In this document: positions 28,079 through 36,015 of the stretch, piece after piece
How positions within the stretch are numbered: position 1 is the stretch's first letter
Layout of the letters: every line of letters starts with the position of its first letter
NCBI GenBank assembly: GCA_013697785.1
Contig: JACCWE010000039.1
Location: forward strand, 1 to 44,188
DNA from: Gemmatimonadaceae bacterium
GTDB taxonomy: Bacteria; Gemmatimonadota; Gemmatimonadetes; Gemmatimonadales; Gemmatimonadaceae
Length of the DNA stretch: 44,188 nt
Reading direction: 5' to 3'
Translations under genes and position numbers: made by a program
The notes under the pieces: model-generated
The model's input: the letters and a program-made list of their open reading frames with translations, nothing else
What the model was told of the DNA's origin: nothing
Databases searched by the model: none

Positions 28079-28106
28079 CGCTGTCCCGTCTGAGCATCGG
28101 TGCTTC

Positions 28107-31100
28107 GTGGATCTTTCACGCCGAGATTTTCTCCGCTACACCGCCGGCGCCGGTGCCGGCACCGCGCTCGGCGGCATCGTGGGCATGGGCCTCACGCTCG
28201 CTCCCGCGCGGGCGAGGGCGCAGGTGCTCCGCATCAAGGGTAGCAAGACCGTGCCGAGCATCTGCCCATTCTGTTCCGTCGGATGCGGCACGCTCATCCA
28301 CGTGAAGGAAGGAGAGATCGTCAACATCGAGGGCGACCCCCGCAGCCCACACAGTGAGGGTACGCTCTGCCCCAAGGGCGCCGCGATCTACCAGCTCCAC
28401 AAGAACATCAATCGTCCCACGCGCGTGCTGCATCGCAAGCCCGGTGCGCCCGATTGGGAAGAGGTCGACATCGAGTGGGCGATGGACCGGGTCGCGGAGC
28501 TCGTGAGCAAGACGCGCGACGAGACGTTCATCGAGAAGCTCCCCAACGGCAAAAGCGTCAACGCGACGTCCTCCATCTTTCATCTGGGCGGCGCGACGCT
28601 CGACAACGAGTTCAATCACATCGCGCAGAAGTTCTGCCGCGGTTTCGGAATCGTCGCCATCGAGAACCAGGCGCGCATCTGCCATAGCTCGAGCGTCCCC
28701 GGACTCGGCGCGCGGCTCGGCCGCGGCGCGGCGACGATGTTTCCGCGCGATATGACGCACTCAGACTGCGTCGTGATCATGGGCTCGAACATGGCCGAGT
28801 GCCATCCGGTCGCGTTTCGCTGGCCGCTGAAGGCGCGCGTGAACGGCGCGAAGCTCATACATGTCGATCCCCGCTTCACCCGCACGAGCGCCAACTGCGA
28901 CATCCATGCGCCGATTCGTTCCGGCAGCGACATCGCCTTCCTCGGCGGAATCATCAACCACGTGCTCTCGAGTGATCGGTGGAACAGTGATCCGTTCTTC
29001 CAGAGCTTCGTGTCGACGTATACGAATGCGACGACGATCGTGTCGTCGGACTACAAGGACACCGAGGATCTGGACGGAGTCTTCTCCGGGCTCGAGGAAG
29101 CGAAGGAAGACGCGGATTGGCCGTTCAGCGGTGCGACGGGCGACTACGATCCGAAGAGCTGGCAGTACGCGGGAACGACCACGAAGGTGACGGGCGAGCA
29201 AGTCGCGTACACCGCGCGCGCGGGGCAGGAGGCACAGCACCAGAATCCTCAGGGCTCGAAGCCGGGTTACGGAGCCGGCGTGCCGCGCAACTCGGGGACG
29301 ACCGCTTCGCCGACGAAGTGGGACATACTCGTGCACGCGCTGCTGAAGCCGACGCCGCAGCGCGACCCGACGATGAAGGACCCGCACTGCGTGATGCAGC
29401 TGCTCAAGCGCCACTACTCGCGCTACACGCCGGAGATGGTCGAGCAGGTCACCGGATGTCCGAGAGCGAAGTTCCTGAAGGTGGCGGAGACGGTGCTCGC
29501 GAATTCCGGAGCGGATCGCACGACGAGCTTCGCGTACGCGGTCGCGTGGACGCAGCATACCGATGGTGTGCAGATGATCAACGCCTGCGCGTTACTGCAG
29601 CTCCTGCTCGGGAACCTGGGGCGCCCCGGCGGCGGGATCCTGGCGCTGCGCGGGCACGCATCGATCCAGGGTTCGACGGATGTGCCGACGCTGTATCACT
29701 CGATCCATGGGTACATGAGTGCCCCGACGGCGCTGAAGGAGCACGACACCCTGCACGATTATCTCGCGACGGAGACACAGCCGACCGGCTATTGGGCCAA
29801 CACGCCGAAGTTCATGGTGTCGTATCTCAAGTCGATGTACGGCGACGCGGCGAAGCCGGAGAACGACTATGGCTATGAGTGGCACGCCAAGATCTTCGGC
29901 GACTTCTCGCACATCGCGATGATGGCGGCGATGGCGGAGGACAAGGTGAAGGGGATGATCGTCGTCGGTCAGAATCCGGCGACCTCGCTCAACGCGTCCG
30001 CGCAGCGCATGGCGATGCGGAAGCTCGAGTGGCTGGTGGTGAAGGACAACTGGCTCACCGAGACCGCGATGCAGTGGAAGGACGGTCCGGAAATCACCGA
30101 CGGATCGGTAAAGGTGGAGGACATCAAGACGGAAGTGTTCTTCTTTCCTGCGACGCAGGTTGGCGAGTACAACGGGAGCTTTACGAACACGCAGCGAATG
30201 CTACAGTGGCATCACAAGGCGGCAGAGCCGCCGCGCGACTGCCGCACCGATACCTGGTTTTACTACCAGCTCGGCAAGCGACTCAAGAAGAAATACGCGG
30301 GAAGCACGCTGCCGCGCGATGAAGGATGGAAGCATCTCGTCTGGGACTACGAGCGCGATTCGTCGTCGGACGAGGCGCCGGATGCCAAGGGCGAGCCCGA
30401 CGAGCTGAAGCTGCTCCGCGAGATCAACGGCTTTCTCTCGAGTGATATGTCGAAGCAGCTCGGCGGCTTCGCGGAGCTGAAGGACGATGGCTCGACGACG
30501 TGCGCGAGCTGGATCTACTGTGGAGTCTTTCCGGCGTGGGATCGAAATCTGGCGGCGCGTCGCGAGCCGGATCCGCCGGCGCGTGCGCTCGCGGAGGCGA
30601 ATTGGGGATGGGCGTGGCCGGCCAATCGTCGGCTGCTCTACAATCGCGCATCGGCGGATCCATCGGGGAAGCCGTGGAGTGAGCGAAAGCGCTGGATCTG
30701 GTGGGATCCGAGCGCAGCGAATGCAATCGATGCGGGGACGGGAAAGACGACGGCGCCCGGGAAATGGGTCGGCTACGATGTTCCGGACTTCCCGGTGACG
30801 AAGGCGCCGAACGCGCCCGCGAAGAAGGGCGCCATCGGTCTCGATGCGCACTCGGGCACCGACCCGTTCATCATGAAGCCCGACGGTCGCGGCTGGCTGT
30901 TCGTGCCGACGGGACTGGTGGATGGGCCGTTTCCCGTGCACTACGAGCCCATCGAGTCGCCCGTGCACAACCAGCTGTACAAGCAACAGTTCAGCCCCGT
31001 GCTCAAGTGGTGGTCGAGAGGGAAGTCGTATAACCAGATTGCGCAGGTCGGTGATCCGCGCTATCCGTGCATCATCACGACGTACCGTCTCACCGAGCAC

Positions 31101-31451
31101 TATCTCTCGGGCGCGATGACGCGCTGGCTTCCGTATCTGGCCGAGCTGCAGCCGGAGCTCTTCTGCGAGATTGGGCGCGACCTCGCGCGCGAGCGCGGGA
31201 TCGCGAATCTCGACTTCGTCAAGATCACGTCGCCGAGGCATACGGTTCGCGCGAGGGCGCTGATCACGAACCGGATCGGGTCGATGAAGCTCGGTGGGAA
31301 GCAGGTGCATCACGTAGGGATGCCGTGGCACTGGGGATGGCAGGGGCTTGCGGTGGGAGACGTCGTGAACAATCTCACGAGCTGGGTGGGCGATCCGAAC
31401 GTTTCGATTCACGAGGGGAAGACGTTCGTGTGCAACGTGGAGAAGGCGTAG
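28107..31451 (+). CDS. Formate dehydrogenase catalytic subunit (molybdopterin, FdnG-like, Cys variant)
   Basis: 1114 residues from GTG 28107. A Tat signal (LSRRDFLRYTAGAGAG) directs folded export. The [4Fe-4S] motif ICPFCSVGCGTL starts near residue 52, with the fourth Cys in GTLCPKGAA. The position of selenocysteine (U196 in E. coli FdnG) is Cys192 here, in NQARICHSSSVP, encoded by TGC, so no Sec machinery is required. VVIMGSNMAECHPVAFRW and GNLGRPGGGILALRGHASIQ match the FdnG/FdhA branch of the DMSO reductase superfamily. Oxidises formate to CO2 at a Mo or W bis-MGD centre, probably facing the periplasm. The iron-sulfur and membrane subunits follow directly. Confidence 0.93.
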   Translation: MDLSRRDFLRYTAGAGAGTALGGIVGMGLTLAPARARAQVLRIKGSKTVPSICPFCSVGCGTLIHVKEGEIVNIEGDPRSPHSEGTLCPKGAAIYQLHKNINRPTRVLHRKPGAPDWEEVDIEWAMDRVAELVSKTRDETFIEKLPNGKSVNATSSIFHLGGATLDNEFNHIAQKFCRGFGIVAIENQARICHSSSVPGLGARLGRGAATMFPRDMTHSDCVVIMGSNMAECHPVAFRWPLKARVNGAKLIHVDPRFTRTSANCDIHAPIRSGSDIAFLGGIINHVLSSDRWNSDPFFQSFVSTYTNATTIVSSDYKDTEDLDGVFSGLEEAKEDADWPFSGATGDYDPKSWQYAGTTTKVTGEQVAYTARAGQEAQHQNPQGSKPGYGAGVPRNSGTTASPTKWDILVHALLKPTPQRDPTMKDPHCVMQLLKRHYSRYTPEMVEQVTGCPRAKFLKVAETVLANSGADRTTSFAYAVAWTQHTDGVQMINACALLQLLLGNLGRPGGGILALRGHASIQGSTDVPTLYHSIHGYMSAPTALKEHDTLHDYLATETQPTGYWANTPKFMVSYLKSMYGDAAKPENDYGYEWHAKIFGDFSHIAMMAAMAEDKVKGMIVVGQNPATSLNASAQRMAMRKLEWLVVKDNWLTETAMQWKDGPEITDGSVKVEDIKTEVFFFPATQVGEYNGSFTNTQRMLQWHHKAAEPPRDCRTDTWFYYQLGKRLKKKYAGSTLPRDEGWKHLVWDYERDSSSDEAPDAKGEPDELKLLREINGFLSSDMSKQLGGFAELKDDGSTTCASWIYCGVFPAWDRNLAARREPDPPARALAEANWGWAWPANRRLLYNRASADPSGKPWSERKRWIWWDPSAANAIDAGTGKTTAPGKWVGYDVPDFPVTKAPNAPAKKGAIGLDAHSGTDPFIMKPDGRGWLFVPTGLVDGPFPVHYEPIESPVHNQLYKQQFSPVLKWWSRGKSYNQIAQVGDPRYPCIITTYRLTEHYLSGAMTRWLPYLAELQPELFCEIGRDLARERGIANLDFVKITSPRHTVRARALITNRIGSMKLGGKQVHHVGMPWHWGWQGLAVGDVVNNLTSWVGDPNVSIHEGKTFVCNVEKA

Positions 31452-32329
31452 TGGGTACGCGCATGCTTCCCATCGTTTCCCAGGCTGTGTCCCCTGCTGC
31501 GCTCGCGAGCAAGCCCGAGCCTACAGGGTTTTTCACCGACACGACCATCTGCATCGGCTGCAAGGCGTGCGAGGTCGCGTGCAAGGAATGGAACCAGCTC
31601 CCCGCACGCGGTGACGGCGGCGCGCATCTCGAGATGAGCGGGCAGAGCTACGACAACACGCTCGAATTGAGCGGAGACTCGTGGCGCCACGTCAAGTTCA
31701 TCGAGCAGTTCCCCGAGCCGTACGAGGGTCGCTGGCTCATGATGAGCGATGTCTGCAAGCACTGCGTGCAGGCGCCCTGCCTCGAGGTCTGTCCCACCGG
31801 TGCGATCATCCGCACGGAGTTCGACACGGTCGTGATCCAGTCGGACACGTGCAACGGATGCCGTGACTGCATCGGCGCATGTCCGTTCGGGGTGATCGGA
31901 ATCAATCACGTGTCGAACACGGCGCAGAAGTGCACGCTCTGCTACGATCGCACGAGCGTCGGCCTCGAGCCCGCGTGCTCGAAGGCGTGCCCGACGGACT
32001 CGATCCAGTTTGGTCCGATCTCCGAGCTGCGCGTGCGCGCAGAGGCACGGGCGGTGCAGCTCCGCGAGCAGGGCGAGACGCGCGCCTATCTATACGGCGC
32101 CGATCCCAACGGGCCACTCGGCGGACTCAACTCGTTCTATCTGCTGGTCGATGAGCCAGAGGTGTACGGGCTGCCGCGCGATCCGAAGCTTCCGTCGCGG
32201 AATCTGGCGAAAGGCTCACTGCTCTCGAGCATCGCCGCATTTGGAATGGCGGTGGCGGGTGCGCTCACGTTGCGAGGGCGCCGCATGAAGGAGGTCGCTG
32301 AGGCCTCGACTCCGGAGCACGTGAGCTAG
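31451..32329 (+). CDS. Formate dehydrogenase iron-sulfur subunit (FdnH-like)
   Basis: 292 residues from GTG 31451, overlapping the last base of the previous stop and preceded by GGAGAAGG; ATG 31463 is an alternative with poorer spacing. Sixteen Cys for four [4Fe-4S] clusters are visible in CIGCKACEVACKEW, CKHCVQAPCLEVCP, CNGCRDCIGACP and CTLCYDRTS with CSKACP. A single C-terminal helix (LLSSIAAFGMAVAGALTL) is placed like the membrane anchor helix of FdnH. Carries electrons from the molybdenum subunit to the quinone-reactive subunit. Confidence 0.93.
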   Translation: MGTRMLPIVSQAVSPAALASKPEPTGFFTDTTICIGCKACEVACKEWNQLPARGDGGAHLEMSGQSYDNTLELSGDSWRHVKFIEQFPEPYEGRWLMMSDVCKHCVQAPCLEVCPTGAIIRTEFDTVVIQSDTCNGCRDCIGACPFGVIGINHVSNTAQKCTLCYDRTSVGLEPACSKACPTDSIQFGPISELRVRAEARAVQLREQGETRAYLYGADPNGPLGGLNSFYLLVDEPEVYGLPRDPKLPSRNLAKGSLLSSIAAFGMAVAGALTLRGRRMKEVAEASTPEHVS

Positions 32330-32330
32330 A

Positions 32331-33272
32331 ATGCAGACGAATCTGCCGAGCACCTTCTTCACGGCGCCGCCGGAGTTCGGGTGGATAATCATCCTGTACT
32401 TCTTCATCGGTGGAATTGGCGGAGGCTCGCTTCTGCTCGCGGGGCTGCTCCGGCTCTTCGGTATTCCGGCGGACCGGCCGTACATTCGACTCGCGAGCTT
32501 CCTCGCGGTCGTGTGCGCAGGCATCAGTGCCGTTCTGCTCATCGCTGATTTGTCGTCGCCGCTGCGCTTCTGGCACATGGTCATCCAGGACCACACGCTC
32601 CTGCCGATGTTCAAGTGGTGGTCGGCGATGTCGGACGGCGTATGGATTCTGCTTGCGTTCAGCCTCTTCGCTGGCACGGCGACGATCGATGCGTTGCAGG
32701 ACATCGAGTGGCCGCCGATGCGCACACTCCGCTCGCTGCTGCGCGTCGTGCGCTTCATCTCGCGCCCTCCCTTTGCCACGATCAGCGCGATCGGCGGCAT
32801 CGTCTCCGGACTGTCGCTCGCCGGATACACCGGCGTGCTGCTGGCCGAGACGAATCGCCCGATCTGGTCCGATTCGTCTTGGCTCGGAATCGTCTTTCTG
32901 ATGTCGGCGCTGTCGACATCGATGGCGGCAGTGATGCTCCTCTCGCACTGGCGGCGGGTGCACGAGACATCGACTCTGGAGTGGCTCACGCGCTTCGATC
33001 TCGTGGCGATGGTACTCGAGCTCGTCGCTATCGTCTGCTTCGTCATCTCACTCGGCAATGCGGCGCAGGCGCTCTACAACGTGTGGGGAGTGGCGCTGGT
33101 CTTGGGTGTAATGGTCGTCGGGATCGTGGTGCCGCTCGTGTTGCAGCGCCGCTCCAATCACGGCATCGTGCTGCCCGCGTCGCTCGTGCTCGCGGGTGGG
33201 CTGTTGTTGCGCGCCGTGGTGCTATTGGGCTCCGAGCGCATCCACGTGGTGGGCACGCAGGTCGTGCGATGA
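32331..33272 (+). CDS. nrfD: NrfD/PsrC-type integral membrane subunit
   Basis: 313 residues, about eight hydrophobic helices, starting one base after the preceding stop. The N-terminal EFGWIIILYFFIGGIGGGSL is the NrfD-family signature, followed by helices ending at LRAVVLLGSERIHVVG. NrfD proteins bind quinone without haem. Here it replaces the cytochrome b subunit (FdnI) found in E. coli, so electrons from formate probably enter the quinone pool through it. Its stop overlaps the next start (ATGA). Confidence 0.9.
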   Translation: MQTNLPSTFFTAPPEFGWIIILYFFIGGIGGGSLLLAGLLRLFGIPADRPYIRLASFLAVVCAGISAVLLIADLSSPLRFWHMVIQDHTLLPMFKWWSAMSDGVWILLAFSLFAGTATIDALQDIEWPPMRTLRSLLRVVRFISRPPFATISAIGGIVSGLSLAGYTGVLLAETNRPIWSDSSWLGIVFLMSALSTSMAAVMLLSHWRRVHETSTLEWLTRFDLVAMVLELVAIVCFVISLGNAAQALYNVWGVALVLGVMVVGIVVPLVLQRRSNHGIVLPASLVLAGGLLLRAVVLLGSERIHVVGTQVVR

Positions 33273-33526
33273 AGATCGCGCGCCGTGCGTGCGTCGTGGT
33301 GGTCGTCGGAGTGCTCGCAGCTTGCACGAGCCCGGAGGCGAAGCGCGCGCGCGGCGGCGGCGCTGGTGCAGATATTGGCAATCGCTCGGACTCGCTCCGC
33401 CTGCATTACGGCTCATCGATGTATGCGAAGACGCCGTGTCTCTTGCCCAAACCGCAATGCCCTGGACCGCTGGCGCAATCGGGACTCCCGCAGGACTTCC
33501 CGGCGGAATCGCACACGCCGAAGTAG
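33269..33526 (+). CDS. Small predicted lipoprotein in the formate dehydrogenase operon
   Basis: 85 residues from ATG 33269, overlapping the nrfD stop (ATGA). A signal peptide with lipobox VGVLAACTS ends near Cys20. The mature part is short and polar with two Cys (KTPCLLPKPQC) in a Pro-rich stretch. No family was recognised. Its last 70 bases overlap the start of fdhE in another frame. Probably an envelope accessory of the dehydrogenase. Confidence 0.65.
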   Translation: MKIARRACVVVVVGVLAACTSPEAKRARGGGAGADIGNRSDSLRLHYGSSMYAKTPCLLPKPQCPGPLAQSGLPQDFPAESHTPK

Positions 33527-34311
33527 ATCCGGCATGGCAGCCGTGGCTCGACCTGCTCGAGATCTCGCTCGAGGAGCCGGGCGACGCGTGGCGCGCCGCG
33601 CTTCGCGTTCGTGCCGATCGCGCGGCGGGCGCGCCGCTGCTCGACGGCGCACTGGTGAACATCGATGGGCAGCGTGCAGGCGCGTTGGTACAGCGGCTGG
33701 CGCAAGCTGCCGGCCTCGTGACCGATGGCTGTGATGCCCCAGCGATGATTCGTGCCGCACTGGCGCGCGACGAGGAGACTCTGCTCGGAATGGCTGACGA
33801 CTCGGACGTGCCGATCGATGCGTTCGCCGTCGTCGCGCACGCGGCCGCGATTCCGCTGTTGCACACCGCCGCCACGCTGCTGGATGCAAACGCCGCGACC
33901 GCCTGGCAGCGCAGCTACTGCCCCGTGTGCGGCGCACGTCCGTCGCTGGCCGAAGCGCGCGGGATCGAGCGCGACAGACGACTGCGGTGCGGCGCGTGCA
34001 GCGCGGACTGGCCGCTGGCGATGCTGCACTGCGCATTCTGCGACGAGCTCGACCACAAGAAGCTCGGCTCGCTGAGCGTGGACGGCGAAGGGCAGTTGCG
34101 GTACATAGAAACGTGCGAAAGCTGCCGCGGATATCTCAAGGCAGTGAAGACGTTCGACGCGCTCACGTTCCGGTCGCTGATGCTGCTCGATCTGAGCACC
34201 ATTCCGCTCGACCTCATCGCACACGAGCGCGGCTATGCGCGGCCGGCGAGGCCCGGGTGGGCGCCGCACGTGGAGCTGGCCGCGTGGCCCGAACGCGGCA
34301 CGATGCCATGA
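33457..34311 (+). CDS. fdhE: Formate dehydrogenase accessory protein FdhE
   Basis: 284 residues from ATG 33457, the first plausible start upstream of the recognisable domain; the next candidate (GTG 33654) would remove 66 residues. Four paired-Cys sites (YCPVCGARP, RCGACSADW, HCAFCDE, TCESCRGY) and the C-terminal RSLMLLDLSTIPLDLIAHER are typical of FdhE. Known members bind iron through such motifs and are needed for activity of Tat-exported formate dehydrogenases, consistent with the Tat signal on the catalytic subunit. It overlaps the lipoprotein gene by 70 bases and the next gene by ATGA. Confidence 0.9.
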   Translation: MPWTAGAIGTPAGLPGGIAHAEVDPAWQPWLDLLEISLEEPGDAWRAALRVRADRAAGAPLLDGALVNIDGQRAGALVQRLAQAAGLVTDGCDAPAMIRAALARDEETLLGMADDSDVPIDAFAVVAHAAAIPLLHTAATLLDANAATAWQRSYCPVCGARPSLAEARGIERDRRLRCGACSADWPLAMLHCAFCDELDHKKLGSLSVDGEGQLRYIETCESCRGYLKAVKTFDALTFRSLMLLDLSTIPLDLIAHERGYARPARPGWAPHVELAAWPERGTMP

Positions 34312-34655
34312 GCGTGACGCCGACGGAGCTGTGCCGCGGGATGCTCGCTGCGCTCGACGCCAGCGAGGGACGGAGAAAGCGCCGCTCGCGCAACACGACG
34401 GCTGATTCGATCGGGCTCGAGATCCAGCGCGAGCTGCTGACGGACGCGGTGCGCGACGCGCCAAGCGACGCGAGTTTCGAACGGTGGCTGCAGGAGCGTT
34501 GCGCAGCGCAGGGCGAGAGCGACGGCGCGCATCGCGCGATGGCGTTGATGATTTGGCACGAATGGCAGCTCGCATCGCAACTGGAAGGCGGGGGCGCGTG
34601 GCTCACGACGGGTGCGCGGTCGGACGATCGCGAGGAGGCTGGGGATGCGACGTGA
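34308..34655 (+). CDS. Hypothetical 115-residue soluble protein in the formate dehydrogenase operon
   Basis: Starts at the ATG overlapping the fdhE stop (ATGA) and overlaps the next gene by 11 bases. The sequence is helical and charged, with no signal peptide or membrane segment. RRKRRSRNTTADSIGLEIQR is followed by LLTDAVRDAPSDASFERWLQ and MALMIWHEWQLASQL. No family was recognised. Because it is locked between fdhE and the last gene, a cytoplasmic role in enzyme maturation or regulation is the simplest guess. Confidence 0.65.
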   Translation: MSVTPTELCRGMLAALDASEGRRKRRSRNTTADSIGLEIQRELLTDAVRDAPSDASFERWLQERCAAQGESDGAHRAMALMIWHEWQLASQLEGGGAWLTTGARSDDREEAGDAT

Positions 34656-34911
34656 GCTCGTGGCGTGCGCGGCGATTGCGGCGCTGTTGGGTGGCGAGGG
34701 ATGCGTGCAGAGCGCGAGCAAGCGCGCCGAGCGGGCGTCGGTGCGGGCGAAGGAAGCGGCGCCCGTGCGCGCAACGCCCACGGTTCAGCGCGTGACGATA
34801 CCGCGCGACTCGGGACGCATTCTCTACGATGCGCCGACAGATCTGTCGGACAGCGCCGCGCACCGGGCGGCTGCGCAGCTGTCGAAGGGCGAGTCGATCA
34901 GTCCTTCCTGA
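34645..34911 (+). CDS. Small exported protein, last gene of the formate dehydrogenase operon
   Basis: 88 residues from ATG 34645, with AGGAGG six bases upstream. The N-terminus MRRELVACAAIAALLGGEGC looks like a signal peptide ending at a Cys, but the residues before that Cys (GEG) are not a standard lipobox, so lipidation is uncertain. The mature part is basic, then Asp/Ser-rich (LYDAPTDLSDSAAHR). No family was recognised. Confidence 0.6.
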   Translation: MRRELVACAAIAALLGGEGCVQSASKRAERASVRAKEAAPVRATPTVQRVTIPRDSGRILYDAPTDLSDSAAHRAAAQLSKGESISPS

Positions 34912-35181
34912 GACTCCCTGCGAGGCATCGTGCGCGAGGCGACTCGACTGCACAATGATCCATTTATGATGAAGCGCTGCTGACGTGCCCGCTCGTCACT
35001 GGAACGCGATGTGCACTCCTCATCTGCGCCGCGATGCGGGAGCGCGAGTGCGCATCGATCGCGGTGAATCGCTTCGATGCCTCACGCGGTTTGATGATCG
35101 ACGATGCGCCGCGCCAGGCACCTCGAGGCGATTGGCCTGCTGCAACGGCGTACGACTGGCGTCAACGGCGAGGACGACTCC
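34912..35181. other. Gene-free gap between formate and alcohol oxidation operons
   Basis: 270 bases with no convincing gene; the short open frames lack recognisable protein character. TATGAT at 34965-34970 is the only good -10-like element, and its -35 partner is weak. The gap probably holds the promoter of the downstream oxidation module. Confidence 0.45.
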
Positions 35182-35985
35182 ATGAATGAATGGCATCATG
35201 GCAAGGCGCACGGCTCCGCAGTCGTTATCGCCATGCTGCTCACGGTCGTTGCCGCGGGGTGCAACAAGAGCCCGAGCACAAACGCGAATGCGACTGGTCT
35301 CGCATCGTCCGACTCCTCGGCCAGTGGACGCGTGGGGTGTGATAACATCCCGTCGGCAGACGATCTCAAAAAGTGGCTCCTCACGGCGCCCGATTCCGGG
35401 AACGCCGGCGGCATGTTCGCCGGAAAACAGGAATGGGCCACGGTCGTGAATCGCGATGGCGTCGTATGCGCGGTGGCGATCGCGACGGCGGATCCGAGCG
35501 CGGCCTGGATGGGGAGTGAAGCGATCTCCAAGGCGAAGGCCTTCACTGCGAACGCCTTCAGCACCGACACGCTGGCGCTCTCGACGGCGCGTCTATACAC
35601 CTTGTCCCTACCCGGTCACTCGCTGTGGAGTGTCGCGAACGGCAATCCGTTTCGTCCGGACTGCTTCGACAAGCCGACGAAAACGGGAACCACGGATCAC
35701 AAAATCTGTGGAGGTACAATCGCATTCGGCGGCGGCGTACCGCTCTACAAGAATGGGCGGAAGGTTGGCGGACTGGGACTCAGCGGCGATACGCCTTGTG
35801 CCGATCACGAGATCGCCAAGCGCATCCGCAACTTCCTCGGCTACAATCCCGGCAAGGGACCGTACGTCGACGACATCACCTACAGCAGCGTCGATCATCC
35901 ATCGATCTACACGCATCCGCTCTGCCCGAATACCTGGCGCAACGGACAGAAGATCGGGGAAGAGCCAGTCGCGAGCGGATATTGA
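35182..35985 (+). CDS. GlcG/HbpS-like haem-binding family lipoprotein
   Basis: 267 residues from ATG 35182 with AGGA eight bases upstream; the open frame extends upstream without protein character. The lipobox LLTVVAAGCNKS places the lipid on about Cys24. The domain shows the GlcG/HbpS pattern: GVVCAVAIATADPSAAWMGS, then AISKAKAFTANAFS, then GTIAFGGGVPLYKNGRKVGG with LGLSGDTPCADHEIAK. Family members bind haem or small metabolites and are often found next to PQQ alcohol dehydrogenases, as here. A long Cys-containing C-terminus (PGKGPYVDDITYSSVDHPSI to SGY) extends beyond the core domain. Confidence 0.8.
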   Translation: MNEWHHGKAHGSAVVIAMLLTVVAAGCNKSPSTNANATGLASSDSSASGRVGCDNIPSADDLKKWLLTAPDSGNAGGMFAGKQEWATVVNRDGVVCAVAIATADPSAAWMGSEAISKAKAFTANAFSTDTLALSTARLYTLSLPGHSLWSVANGNPFRPDCFDKPTKTGTTDHKICGGTIAFGGGVPLYKNGRKVGGLGLSGDTPCADHEIAKRIRNFLGYNPGKGPYVDDITYSSVDHPSIYTHPLCPNTWRNGQKIGEEPVASGY

Positions 35986-36015
35986 GTTGCGCACACGCAT
36001 CGAGGAAAAGCAGCC

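Noticed and set aside
28671-28760. Selenocysteine codon (TGA) and SECIS element in the formate dehydrogenase
   Set aside because: The codon at the Sec position is TGC (Cys), so recoding is not needed.
34985-35185. 66-residue open frame in the gap before the GlcG/HbpS-like gene
   Set aside because: Low-complexity Arg-rich translation, no ribosome-binding site and no family resemblance.
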